A DNA stretch of 64,000 nt, taken from positions 1 through 64,000 of the forward strand of contig NZ_JACXAD010000004.1 in the NCBI RefSeq assembly GCF_014699115.1. Direction: 5' to 3'. The notes beneath the pieces are model-generated. The model ran no database searches. It saw only the letters and a list, made by a program, of their open reading frames with translations, and was not told where the DNA came from. This DNA is from Hymenobacter montanus (lineage in GTDB: Bacteria; Bacteroidota; Bacteroidia; Cytophagales; Hymenobacteraceae). Below are positions 16,592 to 25,441 of this stretch, piece after piece. Numbering within the stretch: the stretch's first letter is position 1; each line of letters opens with the position of its first letter. The position numbers and the translations under genes are program-made.

Positions 16592-19500
16592 GTGCCCGCT
16601 ATAGTTTTGAGCTTGTTATCCAAAGTTCAATTAATATTTTATTTAACCCCCTTATTTATCGTGGATACATTCTTACCATTCTCGCGGGCGGGAAACAAGC
16701 GGGGTTTCCCGCCTAGCCCCCTCTCGCCATCCGAGCAGTGCCAACCAGTCCTTACCAAAACCGGTTGGCCAATTCTACTCGTCACTATTCTGGGTTTGAC
16801 TAGCCTCCGTCCGGCCCTGGCGCAAAACGTGGCAACAACAATTACGCCTTCATCTAACCCCGTAGCTCCCGGGGCGGCCCTGAGCTTTTCCGTAACGTAC
16901 ACTAACAGTGGCCCGGGTACCGCCAATAGCTATGCCCAAACCCTGAGCCTGACGGCAGGCTTAGGTACGGTCAGCTTTCCAACCCGGCCTACCGGCGTTA
17001 CAGCCACTTATAATAATACCAATGGTACAGTAACCTTCACCGGTACCCCAACCTCCCTGGCCAAGAATGCCAACCAAAACCTGACGGTCAGCATTGCTGC
17101 TGTACCGACGACCTTCACGCAGGTAGTGGCCAGCTCGACGGTAAGCGGCACTGCGAATAACGGCGCCACGACCACCAACTCGGCTACTTCGACGGTGGCC
17201 GTAGTAACCCCCGTGGCCGACGTACTAACTGCCCTAACTGGTCCGAGCACCATTCTCCAGGGCCAGGCCACGGGCAACTTCACGGCTACTTTCACCAATA
17301 GCGGGCCCAGCACCGCGGCCTCGGTGACGCGTACGGTGACTCTGCCCACTGGGGCGAGTGTGACGGCAGCTCAGCAAACCACCATCACGGGAAACTACCC
17401 TGGCACCAGCTTCAGCACGACGGGAAGTGGCACCTCGGCCGTAACCACCATCAACTTCGGCACCCTGGCGAGCCAGGTCAGTGGTGGTACAGCTTCCTTC
17501 GTTTTTGCTTTCACGGCTCCACTCGCAACGGGCAACGTGTCGATTGCAAGCAATACCAGCACCAGTACGAGCCAGAACGGGGCTACGACTAACGATGCAG
17601 CATCGCTTACCGTCGCCGTGGCGCCCTATGCTGATGTATTCACTAGCCTCAGTGGTCCGACCACTATTCTCCAGGGCCAGCCAACGAACAATGTCATGTT
17701 CACGGCTACTTTCACCAATAATGGTTCTGGCACCGCGACTTCGGTGACGCGTACGGTGACTCTGCCCCCCGGGGCGAGTGTGACGGCGGCTCAGCAAACC
17801 ACCATCACGGGAAACTACCCTGGCACCAGCTTCAGCACGACGGGAAGTGGCGCCTCAGCCGTAACCACCATCAACTTCGGCACCCTGGCGAGCCAGGCCA
17901 GTGGTGGTACGGCTTCCTTCGTTTTTGCCTTTACGGCTCCGGCCGCAACGGGCAACGTGTCGATTACGAGCAACACCAGCACCGGTACGAACCAGAACGG
18001 GGCCACGGCCAATGATGTAGCATCGCTTACCGTCGCCGTAGTGCCCTATGCTGATGTATACACCACCCTTACGGGCCCCACTACTATTACCGGCAACGTC
18101 GCCACTGGCAACTTCGTCGTTACCTTCACGAACGACGGCCCCAGCGCAGCGGACAACGTGACCCGCGTGGTGACCCTGCCTCCTGGTGCCACCATGACGA
18201 CGGCCCAGGTAGATGCCAGTGGTGGCGCCTACGTAGCCCCCGCGAGCAACACTGACTCGGGCACACTGACGTTTAGCTCTCTGGCTACGCTGGCCTCGAA
18301 GGCTTCGAGTTCATTCACGTTCGCTTTTGTGCCTTTAAATGGTAACAGCAGCCCGGCGATAACCACGGCCACCATCGGCACTACCACCACCCAAAATTCT
18401 ACCACCAACGACGTAGCCAAGGTGAGCAGCACCGTGCGCTTCAGCCCTGTGCCAGAGAACGTATACAATGCTGACGTACTGAGTACTAATGGCCCAACGC
18501 CCATCTCGGCTTTGAAGGCCACCGACCAAGACGGCACCATTGCCAGCTACATCATTGTCACCGTGCCCCCAACTGTGCAGGGAGTTATATTGTACAATAG
18601 CAGCACGACGGGAAGCGGCGGCTCCTACCGGGTTGCAACGGCCGGCTTGTCGCTGACCCCAGCCCAGGCCACCACGCTCACTTTCGACCCCAGCAATAAT
18701 TATGCTGGCTACATGTCGTTTACTTACCAGGCAGTTGACAATCAGGGCAACGTGAGCACCACTTCCAACGACGGCTGGAATATAGTGGACGGTGCGGCCG
18801 TGTTCCTCATTCCGGTGGCCGATGGGGGCGTTACAGCCAATAACGACTCCAACGTGGTGCCGATAAACACGGCTACTACGGGCAATGTGCTGCTCAACGA
18901 TACCAGCCCCGAAAGCGCGAGCATGACCGTAACAACCACGGGCTCCATCACCACTGCTAACGGCACGTACACCTACAATAGTGGCAACCTGACCACCGCC
19001 AATGGCCGGGTGAGCATGGCTTCCAACGGTGTTTACACGTATACGCCCAACACCGGCTACCTCGGCCTCGATCGGTTCGACTACCAGGTTTGTAGTAGCG
19101 ACGGTACCACAACTACCTGCAATACGGCTACGGTATTTATCCGCGTGTATAATCCGAGCACGGCTTGCTCGTCGAGTTCCGGCACGAACCTGCTCGTGAA
19201 CCCCGACTTCAATAGCGGCAACACGGGTTTCAGCACCGACTACGAGTTTACCTCGGAAGCAGATGGGCTATACCCCGAGGGATTTTACGCCGTGGACGTT
19301 GATGGGCTATTCTACCACGGTGCTTTCCAATGCCTGGGCCGCGCCAGCGCGACCAACCCGAACGATAAGTTTATGATCGTTAACGGGGCAGCCACCGTGC
19401 AGCGGGTGTACGCGCAAACGGTGGCGGTGCAGCCCAACCGCTACTATACCTTCTCTTGCTACGTCAATAACCTGATCAGCCCCGGCAACGACCTTGGAAA

Positions 19501-22500
19501 GCCGGAAATAGGCTTTGTGATTAACGGCGAGAGCACGTCCACTACCACGATTATTGAAGAGTCGCCCGACCGGTGGGTACGGGTTTCCGACATCTGGTTC
19601 TCAGGTTCCAATACCACGGCTACCTTCGAAATTCGGAACCGCTCAACCGTAGCTACGGGCAACGACTTCGGTATTGATGACGTGTACTTTGGCACCTGCA
19701 ACCTGCCCCCGGTGGCCAACAGCGACCTGACTTCTACGCCGCTGAATACGGCCGTGGTTTTCAATATTCTGGCCAACGACACCGATGCCGATGGCTCCAT
19801 CGCCGCGAACACGGTAGACCTGGACCCCAGTACCCCCGGTACCAACGAAACCACTCGCATCATCGCGGGGGTGGGCACCTTCACCGTGACGACCGCTGGC
19901 AGCGTGACCTTTACGCCGGCCACCGGCTTCACGGGCACGGCTAGCCTTACCTACACGGTGCGCGACAACGAAAACGCACTGAGCAACCCCGGCACCATCT
20001 CGATAACCGTGGGCCCGCCCCCCGTTGACCTGGCTACCGCTATCACGGCCAGCGCCAGCACTATTAACGCCGGCGCTGCCGAAACGCTGACCATTGTTGC
20101 CAGCAACAACAGCACCAGTAACACCGCCACCAACGTGGTGCAAACCGTGCAGTTGCCCGCCGGCCTCACTAACGTTACATTCGGAATCCCGACCGTGGGC
20201 TTGGGCGCCGCGTTGGTCCTGGGCAGTACGTCTTCGTACAACAGCACGACGGGCCTGGTAACCTTCCCCACCATTGCCTCGCAGGCCGCCGGCACCACTG
20301 GCAACGTAAGCTACACGGTGAGCTTCAATGCTCCCAGCGACGGCGCTTTCTCCGCCACGGCTAACGTGAACAGCACCAGCAACAACGACATCGATCCGAC
20401 CAACAACACTGCCAGCGCAGCCATTACCGTAACCCCGCGCTTCGACCTGGCAACGACCCTCAGCGGCCCTACTACGGTGGTGGCTGGCAATCAGGTAACG
20501 TATAACTTGACCTCGGCCAACTATGGCCCCAGCATTGCTCCCGGCGTGGTTCAGACCGTGACCGGCTTGCCCACTGGCCTGACGGCGGTGTACGTGAGCA
20601 ACAACGGCACCTACAACAGTGGTAACGGGACCGTGACTTTCCCCACCGTAAGCAGCTTTGCGAGTGGCTTGAGCGTGACCAACGTCATTAGCTTCGCCGC
20701 TCCGGCCAGCGGCACCGTCATCACGCCCGTGGCCACCCTCACTCCCAACACCACGGGCACGGGCGACACCAACCCACTCAATAATACCGCCAGTCTGAAC
20801 GGGGTGGTCACCACCGGTACCCTCAGCACTCCCACTACTACTGCAATGGCTAACATGCAAGTATCGGCCCTAACGACTTCGGCTAGTTCGGTGGCGCCCG
20901 GCACCACGGTTACCGTGAACGTGACCTACACCAATGCTGGTCCCAGCACTGCGACGGGCGTGATGTACCAGCTAGCCCTCCAGCCCGGCTTCACGGTTGC
21001 TACGCTACAGGTAGGCGGCCAGACGGGGGTGCTTCTCGCCGGAATTATTACCTACCCCAATGGTGCCTCCTATAACACGAATACGGGTATTATTAGCTTC
21101 AGCAGTACGGGCACTACACTGAACTCGGCGAGCACTCAAAGCTACAGCCTCACCTTCACGGCCCCGAACGCGGGCCAGGTGTTGGTCGCCGCCAGTGTGC
21201 GCAGCACCACTTCGGATCCCGTGTCCGCCGATAACTTGGCCACCACCATTGTGAACGTTTTGCCGTCGGCGGACGTGGCAACATCCATCAACGGCCCGGC
21301 CACGACCCAGGCGGGCCAAGCAGTGACCTACACCGTGACAATGGCTAACACCGGGCTGAACGACGCCCAAAACATGCTGCTGACTGTGGAGCTGCCAGCC
21401 AGCTTGGTGGGGAGTACGCTCATGCTAAATGGCTCGGCTGGTACGGTAAGCCGGAGTGCGGTGGCCTTCACCAACGGAGCGGCCTACAACATCAATTCCG
21501 GCCTGCTTACGCTGCCCGTTATTGCTAGTGCTGCCCCGGGCAGCAGCAGCGGCAATGCCATTACGTTCGTAGCCCCCGTTGGCTTGGCCTCCTTCACGGC
21601 TACTGCTGTGGTGAGCACCGCAACGCCCGAGACCAACATGACCAACAACACCGCCGCAGTGACGACGGTCGTGACGCCGTCAGTTGATGTACGGGCGTTG
21701 GTTAGCGGCCCCACTTCAGCGGTGCTTTACAGCCCGGTTACTTATGCGGTGACCACCGTCAACGACGGCCCGAGTCCGGTCGCTTCGGTGGTGCCCACCC
21801 TGCAGTTGCCCGCCAACCTGAACAACGTGGTGCTGCCCACCGGCGCCAGCTATAGCAGCAGCACCGGCCTGGTGACGTTTGCTACCATCAGCAACCTGGC
21901 CAATGGTAGCGCAATCACCAACAGCGTATCGTTTACCATGCCCGACGTAGCCCAGTTGACCGGACTGGCCGTTTCGATGGTGAGCGGTTCTGCCGTAGAT
22001 CGCAACGTGGACAACAACCGCGCGATCATCGCCACGTCCCCGTTGCCGCCCACCGATTTGATGGCTGACCTGAGCGTAGCCCTGACCAGCTCGGTGGCTT
22101 CCGTGAACGCCGGCTCAGCCGTCACGTTCACAATGACCGTGGACAATGGCCCAATCACCACTTCGGACCAGGCCTCGGGCGTGAGACCAGTACTGGCTTT
22201 ACCCGCGGGCCTGTCAGTGAACGGCGTGCAGATAGGGAGCATGAGTGGCACCTATAACAGCAGCACCGGCCTGGTGACCTTCGCCGGCGGCGCGACCTAT
22301 AACGTCAACACGGGGATGGTAATCTTCCCCCCAGTGACCTTGGCCAACAGCAGCGCCGCTACCTACGCCCCGCTGGTATATACCGTAACGGTTTCGACCC
22401 CCAACGCTTCTACCCTGGTGGCTACCGCCAGCGTCTCGTCGGCCAACACCGACTTGGTGGCGGCCAATAATCAGGCCACGGCGAAAGTGACCGTGGTGCC

Positions 22501-24241
22501 GCAAGCGGACTTGACAACGGCCATCAGCGGCCCGAGCTCGGTGCCCGCCACCGCCAGTACGGTTACTTACGCCGTTTCCACGATGAACATTGGTACTTCG
22601 CCCGCAGCGGCTTCTACCACCACAGTAACCCTGCCCGCTGGCGCCAGCAACATCGTGGCCCCGGCCGGTTCCACGATCAGCGGTACGACGGTAACCCTGC
22701 CGGCAGTATCGCAGCAGCAGCCTGGATCCAGCGGTTCCGTGACGCAGATTATTAGCTTTACGGCCCCGGTTGGGACCCCGGGTTCTACGTTCCAGGTGAC
22801 GGCCACGGCCAGTACCTCGACTGCGGAAAGCAACACGCTGAACAACGGCTCGAGCAGTACTGCTACCCGCGCCTACCAGTTGCCGGTGGCCCAGAACGTG
22901 GTGAACAGCATTTCGGCTCCCGATGGCAACACGGCCGCAACCGCCTTGCCCATCTCGCCGCTCCAGTCGACTGACACAGACGGCCCCATCACCAGCTACC
23001 AGCTGACGAGCATTCCGCTCACGAGCCAGGGCGTGCTCTACTACAGTAACGCGGGCACCTACACGGCCATTACCGCTGCCAACGTTGGTGCCCTGAACCT
23101 GACGCCGACCCAAGCCGCCAGCCTGCGCTTCGACCCCGCTGGCAGCTACGTGGGCAACGTAATGTTTACCTACACGGCCACTTATGCCCCCGGAAACGTA
23201 GTGAGCAACTCGGCGCTCTACACCTTGCCAGTGGGCCTCGACAACAACTCGGTGTACACGGCGACTCCCAATAAGGGCGGGGCAAACCAGTATCAGAACA
23301 CCGACGTGCTGGCTTATGTGATTGACCCCAACGGTGCCGCGTATAACTCCGATGGGTTGGTATACAACACCTCCGGCACCACGAGCACTATTAAAGCCGC
23401 TAACAGCATCACCGGCCTGGTGAACACCCCCAACAGCGTGGTGCCGGCGCCCTCGGGCAGCGGCCCGGCCGCCAGTGGCCTGTACCCGGCCAACCTCAGC
23501 AACGCGCTGCCGGCCGGCGTAGCGCTCGATGCCACCACGGGCCTGATTTACGTGAGCGACCGTACCCAGCTGCTGCGCTATGCGTCGGTGCAGTACTTCC
23601 AGGTGAACGTGGTCACGACCGACATGTACGGGGGCACCAACCTGGTTACGGCCCGCTTCAGCATCGGGGCCTACCCGCTGCCGGTTGAGCTGACCGTGTT
23701 CGAAGCCAAGGCAGTGAAGAACGTGGACGCGGCGTTGGCCTGGAGCACGGCTTCGGAGAAGAACAACGACCACTTCGAGGTGGAGCGCAGCCTCAATGGC
23801 GTAGACTTCGTCAGGATGGGCGAGGTGAAGGGCCAGGGCAGCCGCTCGACCCCGACGGAGTACGCGCTGACGGACGCGGGCATTGGGGCGAAGGTGAGCG
23901 GCCCGGTCTACTACCGGCTCAAGCAGGTCGACACGGACGGCGTGAGCAGCTACTCGCCCGTGCGCACGGTGGCCTTCACGGGCCTGACGCCGGCCATCAG
24001 CCTGTTCCCCAACCCCGCCACGACCGAGGCCACGCTCGACCTGAAGCAGCTGCCGGCTGGCCATTACCAGCTGAGCGTGCTCGAGGCGACGGGTCGGGTA
24101 GTGCTCAGCACTACGCTGGAGGCAGGGCTGACGCACGCGCTGGACTTGCGCCCGCTTGCCGCGGGCACCTACACCGTGCGGGTTCGCAGCCTCAACGGAG
24201 CCCAGGTAATCAACCTGAGCAAGCGCTTGGTCAAGGAATAG
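16592..24241 (+). CDS. giant multi-domain T9SS-secreted surface protein (DUF11 repeats)
   Basis: The 2549-residue protein has a signal peptide ending near residue 78 (ALAQ). About eleven DUF11/Ig-like beta repeats follow; most open with [AV]D[VL]xTxxxGP, at about 79, 209, 348, 488, 1146, 1283, 1417, 1559, 1697, 1823 and 1970. Between them (about 740-1145) lie a cadherin-like NDS..NTATTGNVLLND domain, a carbohydrate-binding-like jelly roll (LLVNPDFNSGNTGF to GIDDVYFGTC) and a second cadherin-like unit. Around 2363 the LPVELTVFEAK module begins, followed from ~2470 by a T9SS type A sorting domain (FPNPA, ending KRLVKE). It should be exported by T9SS and displayed on the cell surface as an adhesin or matrix protein; the ligand is unknown. 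The start is a GTG with AGAGGGG just before it. No ATG lies between it and the signal peptide core, so the first ~50 residues are uncertain. Confidence 0.88.
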   Translation: MPAIVLSLLSKVQLIFYLTPLFIVDTFLPFSRAGNKRGFPPSPLSPSEQCQPVLTKTGWPILLVTILGLTSLRPALAQNVATTITPSSNPVAPGAALSFSVTYTNSGPGTANSYAQTLSLTAGLGTVSFPTRPTGVTATYNNTNGTVTFTGTPTSLAKNANQNLTVSIAAVPTTFTQVVASSTVSGTANNGATTTNSATSTVAVVTPVADVLTALTGPSTILQGQATGNFTATFTNSGPSTAASVTRTVTLPTGASVTAAQQTTITGNYPGTSFSTTGSGTSAVTTINFGTLASQVSGGTASFVFAFTAPLATGNVSIASNTSTSTSQNGATTNDAASLTVAVAPYADVFTSLSGPTTILQGQPTNNVMFTATFTNNGSGTATSVTRTVTLPPGASVTAAQQTTITGNYPGTSFSTTGSGASAVTTINFGTLASQASGGTASFVFAFTAPAATGNVSITSNTSTGTNQNGATANDVASLTVAVVPYADVYTTLTGPTTITGNVATGNFVVTFTNDGPSAADNVTRVVTLPPGATMTTAQVDASGGAYVAPASNTDSGTLTFSSLATLASKASSSFTFAFVPLNGNSSPAITTATIGTTTTQNSTTNDVAKVSSTVRFSPVPENVYNADVLSTNGPTPISALKATDQDGTIASYIIVTVPPTVQGVILYNSSTTGSGGSYRVATAGLSLTPAQATTLTFDPSNNYAGYMSFTYQAVDNQGNVSTTSNDGWNIVDGAAVFLIPVADGGVTANNDSNVVPINTATTGNVLLNDTSPESASMTVTTTGSITTANGTYTYNSGNLTTANGRVSMASNGVYTYTPNTGYLGLDRFDYQVCSSDGTTTTCNTATVFIRVYNPSTACSSSSGTNLLVNPDFNSGNTGFSTDYEFTSEADGLYPEGFYAVDVDGLFYHGAFQCLGRASATNPNDKFMIVNGAATVQRVYAQTVAVQPNRYYTFSCYVNNLISPGNDLGKPEIGFVINGESTSTTTIIEESPDRWVRVSDIWFSGSNTTATFEIRNRSTVATGNDFGIDDVYFGTCNLPPVANSDLTSTPLNTAVVFNILANDTDADGSIAANTVDLDPSTPGTNETTRIIAGVGTFTVTTAGSVTFTPATGFTGTASLTYTVRDNENALSNPGTISITVGPPPVDLATAITASASTINAGAAETLTIVASNNSTSNTATNVVQTVQLPAGLTNVTFGIPTVGLGAALVLGSTSSYNSTTGLVTFPTIASQAAGTTGNVSYTVSFNAPSDGAFSATANVNSTSNNDIDPTNNTASAAITVTPRFDLATTLSGPTTVVAGNQVTYNLTSANYGPSIAPGVVQTVTGLPTGLTAVYVSNNGTYNSGNGTVTFPTVSSFASGLSVTNVISFAAPASGTVITPVATLTPNTTGTGDTNPLNNTASLNGVVTTGTLSTPTTTAMANMQVSALTTSASSVAPGTTVTVNVTYTNAGPSTATGVMYQLALQPGFTVATLQVGGQTGVLLAGIITYPNGASYNTNTGIISFSSTGTTLNSASTQSYSLTFTAPNAGQVLVAASVRSTTSDPVSADNLATTIVNVLPSADVATSINGPATTQAGQAVTYTVTMANTGLNDAQNMLLTVELPASLVGSTLMLNGSAGTVSRSAVAFTNGAAYNINSGLLTLPVIASAAPGSSSGNAITFVAPVGLASFTATAVVSTATPETNMTNNTAAVTTVVTPSVDVRALVSGPTSAVLYSPVTYAVTTVNDGPSPVASVVPTLQLPANLNNVVLPTGASYSSSTGLVTFATISNLANGSAITNSVSFTMPDVAQLTGLAVSMVSGSAVDRNVDNNRAIIATSPLPPTDLMADLSVALTSSVASVNAGSAVTFTMTVDNGPITTSDQASGVRPVLALPAGLSVNGVQIGSMSGTYNSSTGLVTFAGGATYNVNTGMVIFPPVTLANSSAATYAPLVYTVTVSTPNASTLVATASVSSANTDLVAANNQATAKVTVVPQADLTTAISGPSSVPATASTVTYAVSTMNIGTSPAAASTTTVTLPAGASNIVAPAGSTISGTTVTLPAVSQQQPGSSGSVTQIISFTAPVGTPGSTFQVTATASTSTAESNTLNNGSSSTATRAYQLPVAQNVVNSISAPDGNTAATALPISPLQSTDTDGPITSYQLTSIPLTSQGVLYYSNAGTYTAITAANVGALNLTPTQAASLRFDPAGSYVGNVMFTYTATYAPGNVVSNSALYTLPVGLDNNSVYTATPNKGGANQYQNTDVLAYVIDPNGAAYNSDGLVYNTSGTTSTIKAANSITGLVNTPNSVVPAPSGSGPAASGLYPANLSNALPAGVALDATTGLIYVSDRTQLLRYASVQYFQVNVVTTDMYGGTNLVTARFSIGAYPLPVELTVFEAKAVKNVDAALAWSTASEKNNDHFEVERSLNGVDFVRMGEVKGQGSRSTPTEYALTDAGIGAKVSGPVYYRLKQVDTDGVSSYSPVRTVAFTGLTPAISLFPNPATTEATLDLKQLPAGHYQLSVLEATGRVVLSTTLEAGLTHALDLRPLAAGTYTVRVRSLNGAQVINLSKRLVKE
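17281..18040 (+). repeat. two near-identical 420-bp units inside the giant surface gene
   Basis: The segment from 17281 recurs at 17701 with a constant offset of 420 bp, exactly 140 codons. The match is almost perfect from about 17281-17620 against 17701-18040, including long runs such as 17379-17450 versus 17799-17870. The other DUF11 units of the protein are far more diverged. This indicates a recent in-frame tandem duplication of one domain. Confidence 0.9.
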
Positions 24242-24266
24242 CGCCCGTCTCCCTCTGGTAAATAAG

Positions 24267-24298
24267 AAAAGCCCTTTCCACCTTGGAAAGGGCTTTTT
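24267..24298 (+). terminator. rho-independent terminator after the giant surface gene
   Basis: A 13-bp stem (AAAAGCCCTTTCC / GGAAAGGGCTTTT) with a 5-nt ACCTT loop runs into a T tract, 26 bp after the stop codon. Confidence 0.9.
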
Positions 24299-24380
24299 TG
24301 TGCTTAAGCTGAACCGGTAGCCGTAACCTCCGCCCGCCGCTTGGGGTTAGATCGAGTTCACCTCTGGTCTTGTTTTTCTG

Positions 24381-25301
24381 ATGCAATACGATGTGCTTAT
24401 CATTGGCGCGGGCAGTGCCGGCCTTTCGGCCGCGCTCACCCTGGGCCGCTGTCTGCGCCGGGTGCTGGTAGCCGACGGCGGCCTCCCCCGCAACGAAGCG
24501 TCGCCAGCGGTGCACGGCTTTTTCACCCGCGACGGCATTGCGCCGGCCGAACTGCTGCGGCTGGGCCACGAACAGCTACGGCCCTACGATTCCGTGGAAG
24601 TGCAGGCGCTGGAAATCGACCGCATTGCCCAGGAAGGTCGAAGCTTTCGGGCCACGGGGGTTAATACCGTTACCGATGCTCCGATCACCATCGCGGCCCG
24701 GCGGGTACTGTTGGCTACCGGAGTGGCCGACATTCTACCCCCCTTGCCGGGCTTTCGCGAGCTCTGGGGCCGTGGCGTACTGCACTGCCCGTACTGCCAC
24801 GGGTGGGAAGTGCGCCAGCAGCCCCTGGCGGTGTACGGGCGCGGGCGGACCGTGACGGGCCTGGCCCTGCTGGTGAGCCGCTGGAGCGCCGACGTGGTGG
24901 TCCTGACCGACGGGCCCGGCTATCTCACGCCTAATGCCCGGCGGCGCCTGCGGCGCCATAAAATCAGCATTCGCGAAGAGCGAATTGCCCGGTTGGTAGG
25001 CACGCCCGACAACGAGCTGCAATGCGTCGAATTCATCGATGGTAGTCAGTTGCCGCGTACGGCCCTGTTTCTGCACGCATCCCAGCACCAGCGCAGCACC
25101 TTAGCCGTCCAGCTGGGCGCACGCCATACCAGCAAAGGCGCCGTTCGGGTCGACTCGGCCATGCAAACCACTATCCCCGGCCTGTACGCCGCAGGCGATA
25201 CCACCCCGGGCACCCAACAGGCTTTGCTGGCGGCAGCGGCCGGCAGCAAAGCCGCCATCGTTATCAACGAAAGCCTGACCCGCGAGGAGTGCCCCCGGTA
25301 A
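24381..25301 (+). CDS. thioredoxin-reductase-like FAD oxidoreductase with CPYC redox motif
   Basis: The 306-residue flavoprotein has an N-terminal FAD-binding GxGxxG (IIGAGSAGLSAAL, about 8-20), a redox pair in CPYCHGWE (about 138-145) and a C-terminal GLYAAGDTTPG FAD motif. This is the fold of the low-molecular-weight thioredoxin reductases. Two points differ: the redox motif is CPYC and not the usual CATC, and the NADPH-binding segment reads YGRGRTVTGLALL, so the standard GxGxxA is altered. It belongs to the TrxR-like branch that includes dithiol oxidases and other non-classical members, so the electron donor and substrate cannot be assigned. The gene stands alone, starts 80 bp after a terminator and converges on the patatin gene. 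Confidence 0.8.
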   Translation: MQYDVLIIGAGSAGLSAALTLGRCLRRVLVADGGLPRNEASPAVHGFFTRDGIAPAELLRLGHEQLRPYDSVEVQALEIDRIAQEGRSFRATGVNTVTDAPITIAARRVLLATGVADILPPLPGFRELWGRGVLHCPYCHGWEVRQQPLAVYGRGRTVTGLALLVSRWSADVVVLTDGPGYLTPNARRRLRRHKISIREERIARLVGTPDNELQCVEFIDGSQLPRTALFLHASQHQRSTLAVQLGARHTSKGAVRVDSAMQTTIPGLYAAGDTTPGTQQALLAAAAGSKAAIVINESLTREECPR

Positions 25302-25441
25302 GCCGTTAATGACGGAGCGTGTCGACGCGTACATTAGACTGAACAATGGGTGTGCTATTCGCTGCGGGCGGCTGGGCCAGCTCCGGCCGCCCATGCGCCG
25401 GTTTAAGGGCTTTGCTCCCAATGGGAGCCAGCCAGCCGCCC

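Noticed and set aside
17235-18060. CRISPR-like array
   Set aside because: There are only two long, adjacent, in-frame units with no spacers; this is a protein-domain duplication.
19643-20860. Minus-strand open frame of 405 codons inside the giant surface gene
   Set aside because: Same reason: low-complexity antisense shadow with no homology.
22214-24136. Minus-strand open frame of 640 codons inside the giant surface gene
   Set aside because: It runs antisense to a clearly coding frame with DUF11, pre-CTD and sorting domains. Its product is His/Arg/Gly-rich without any domain, as expected from antisense of GC-rich codons.
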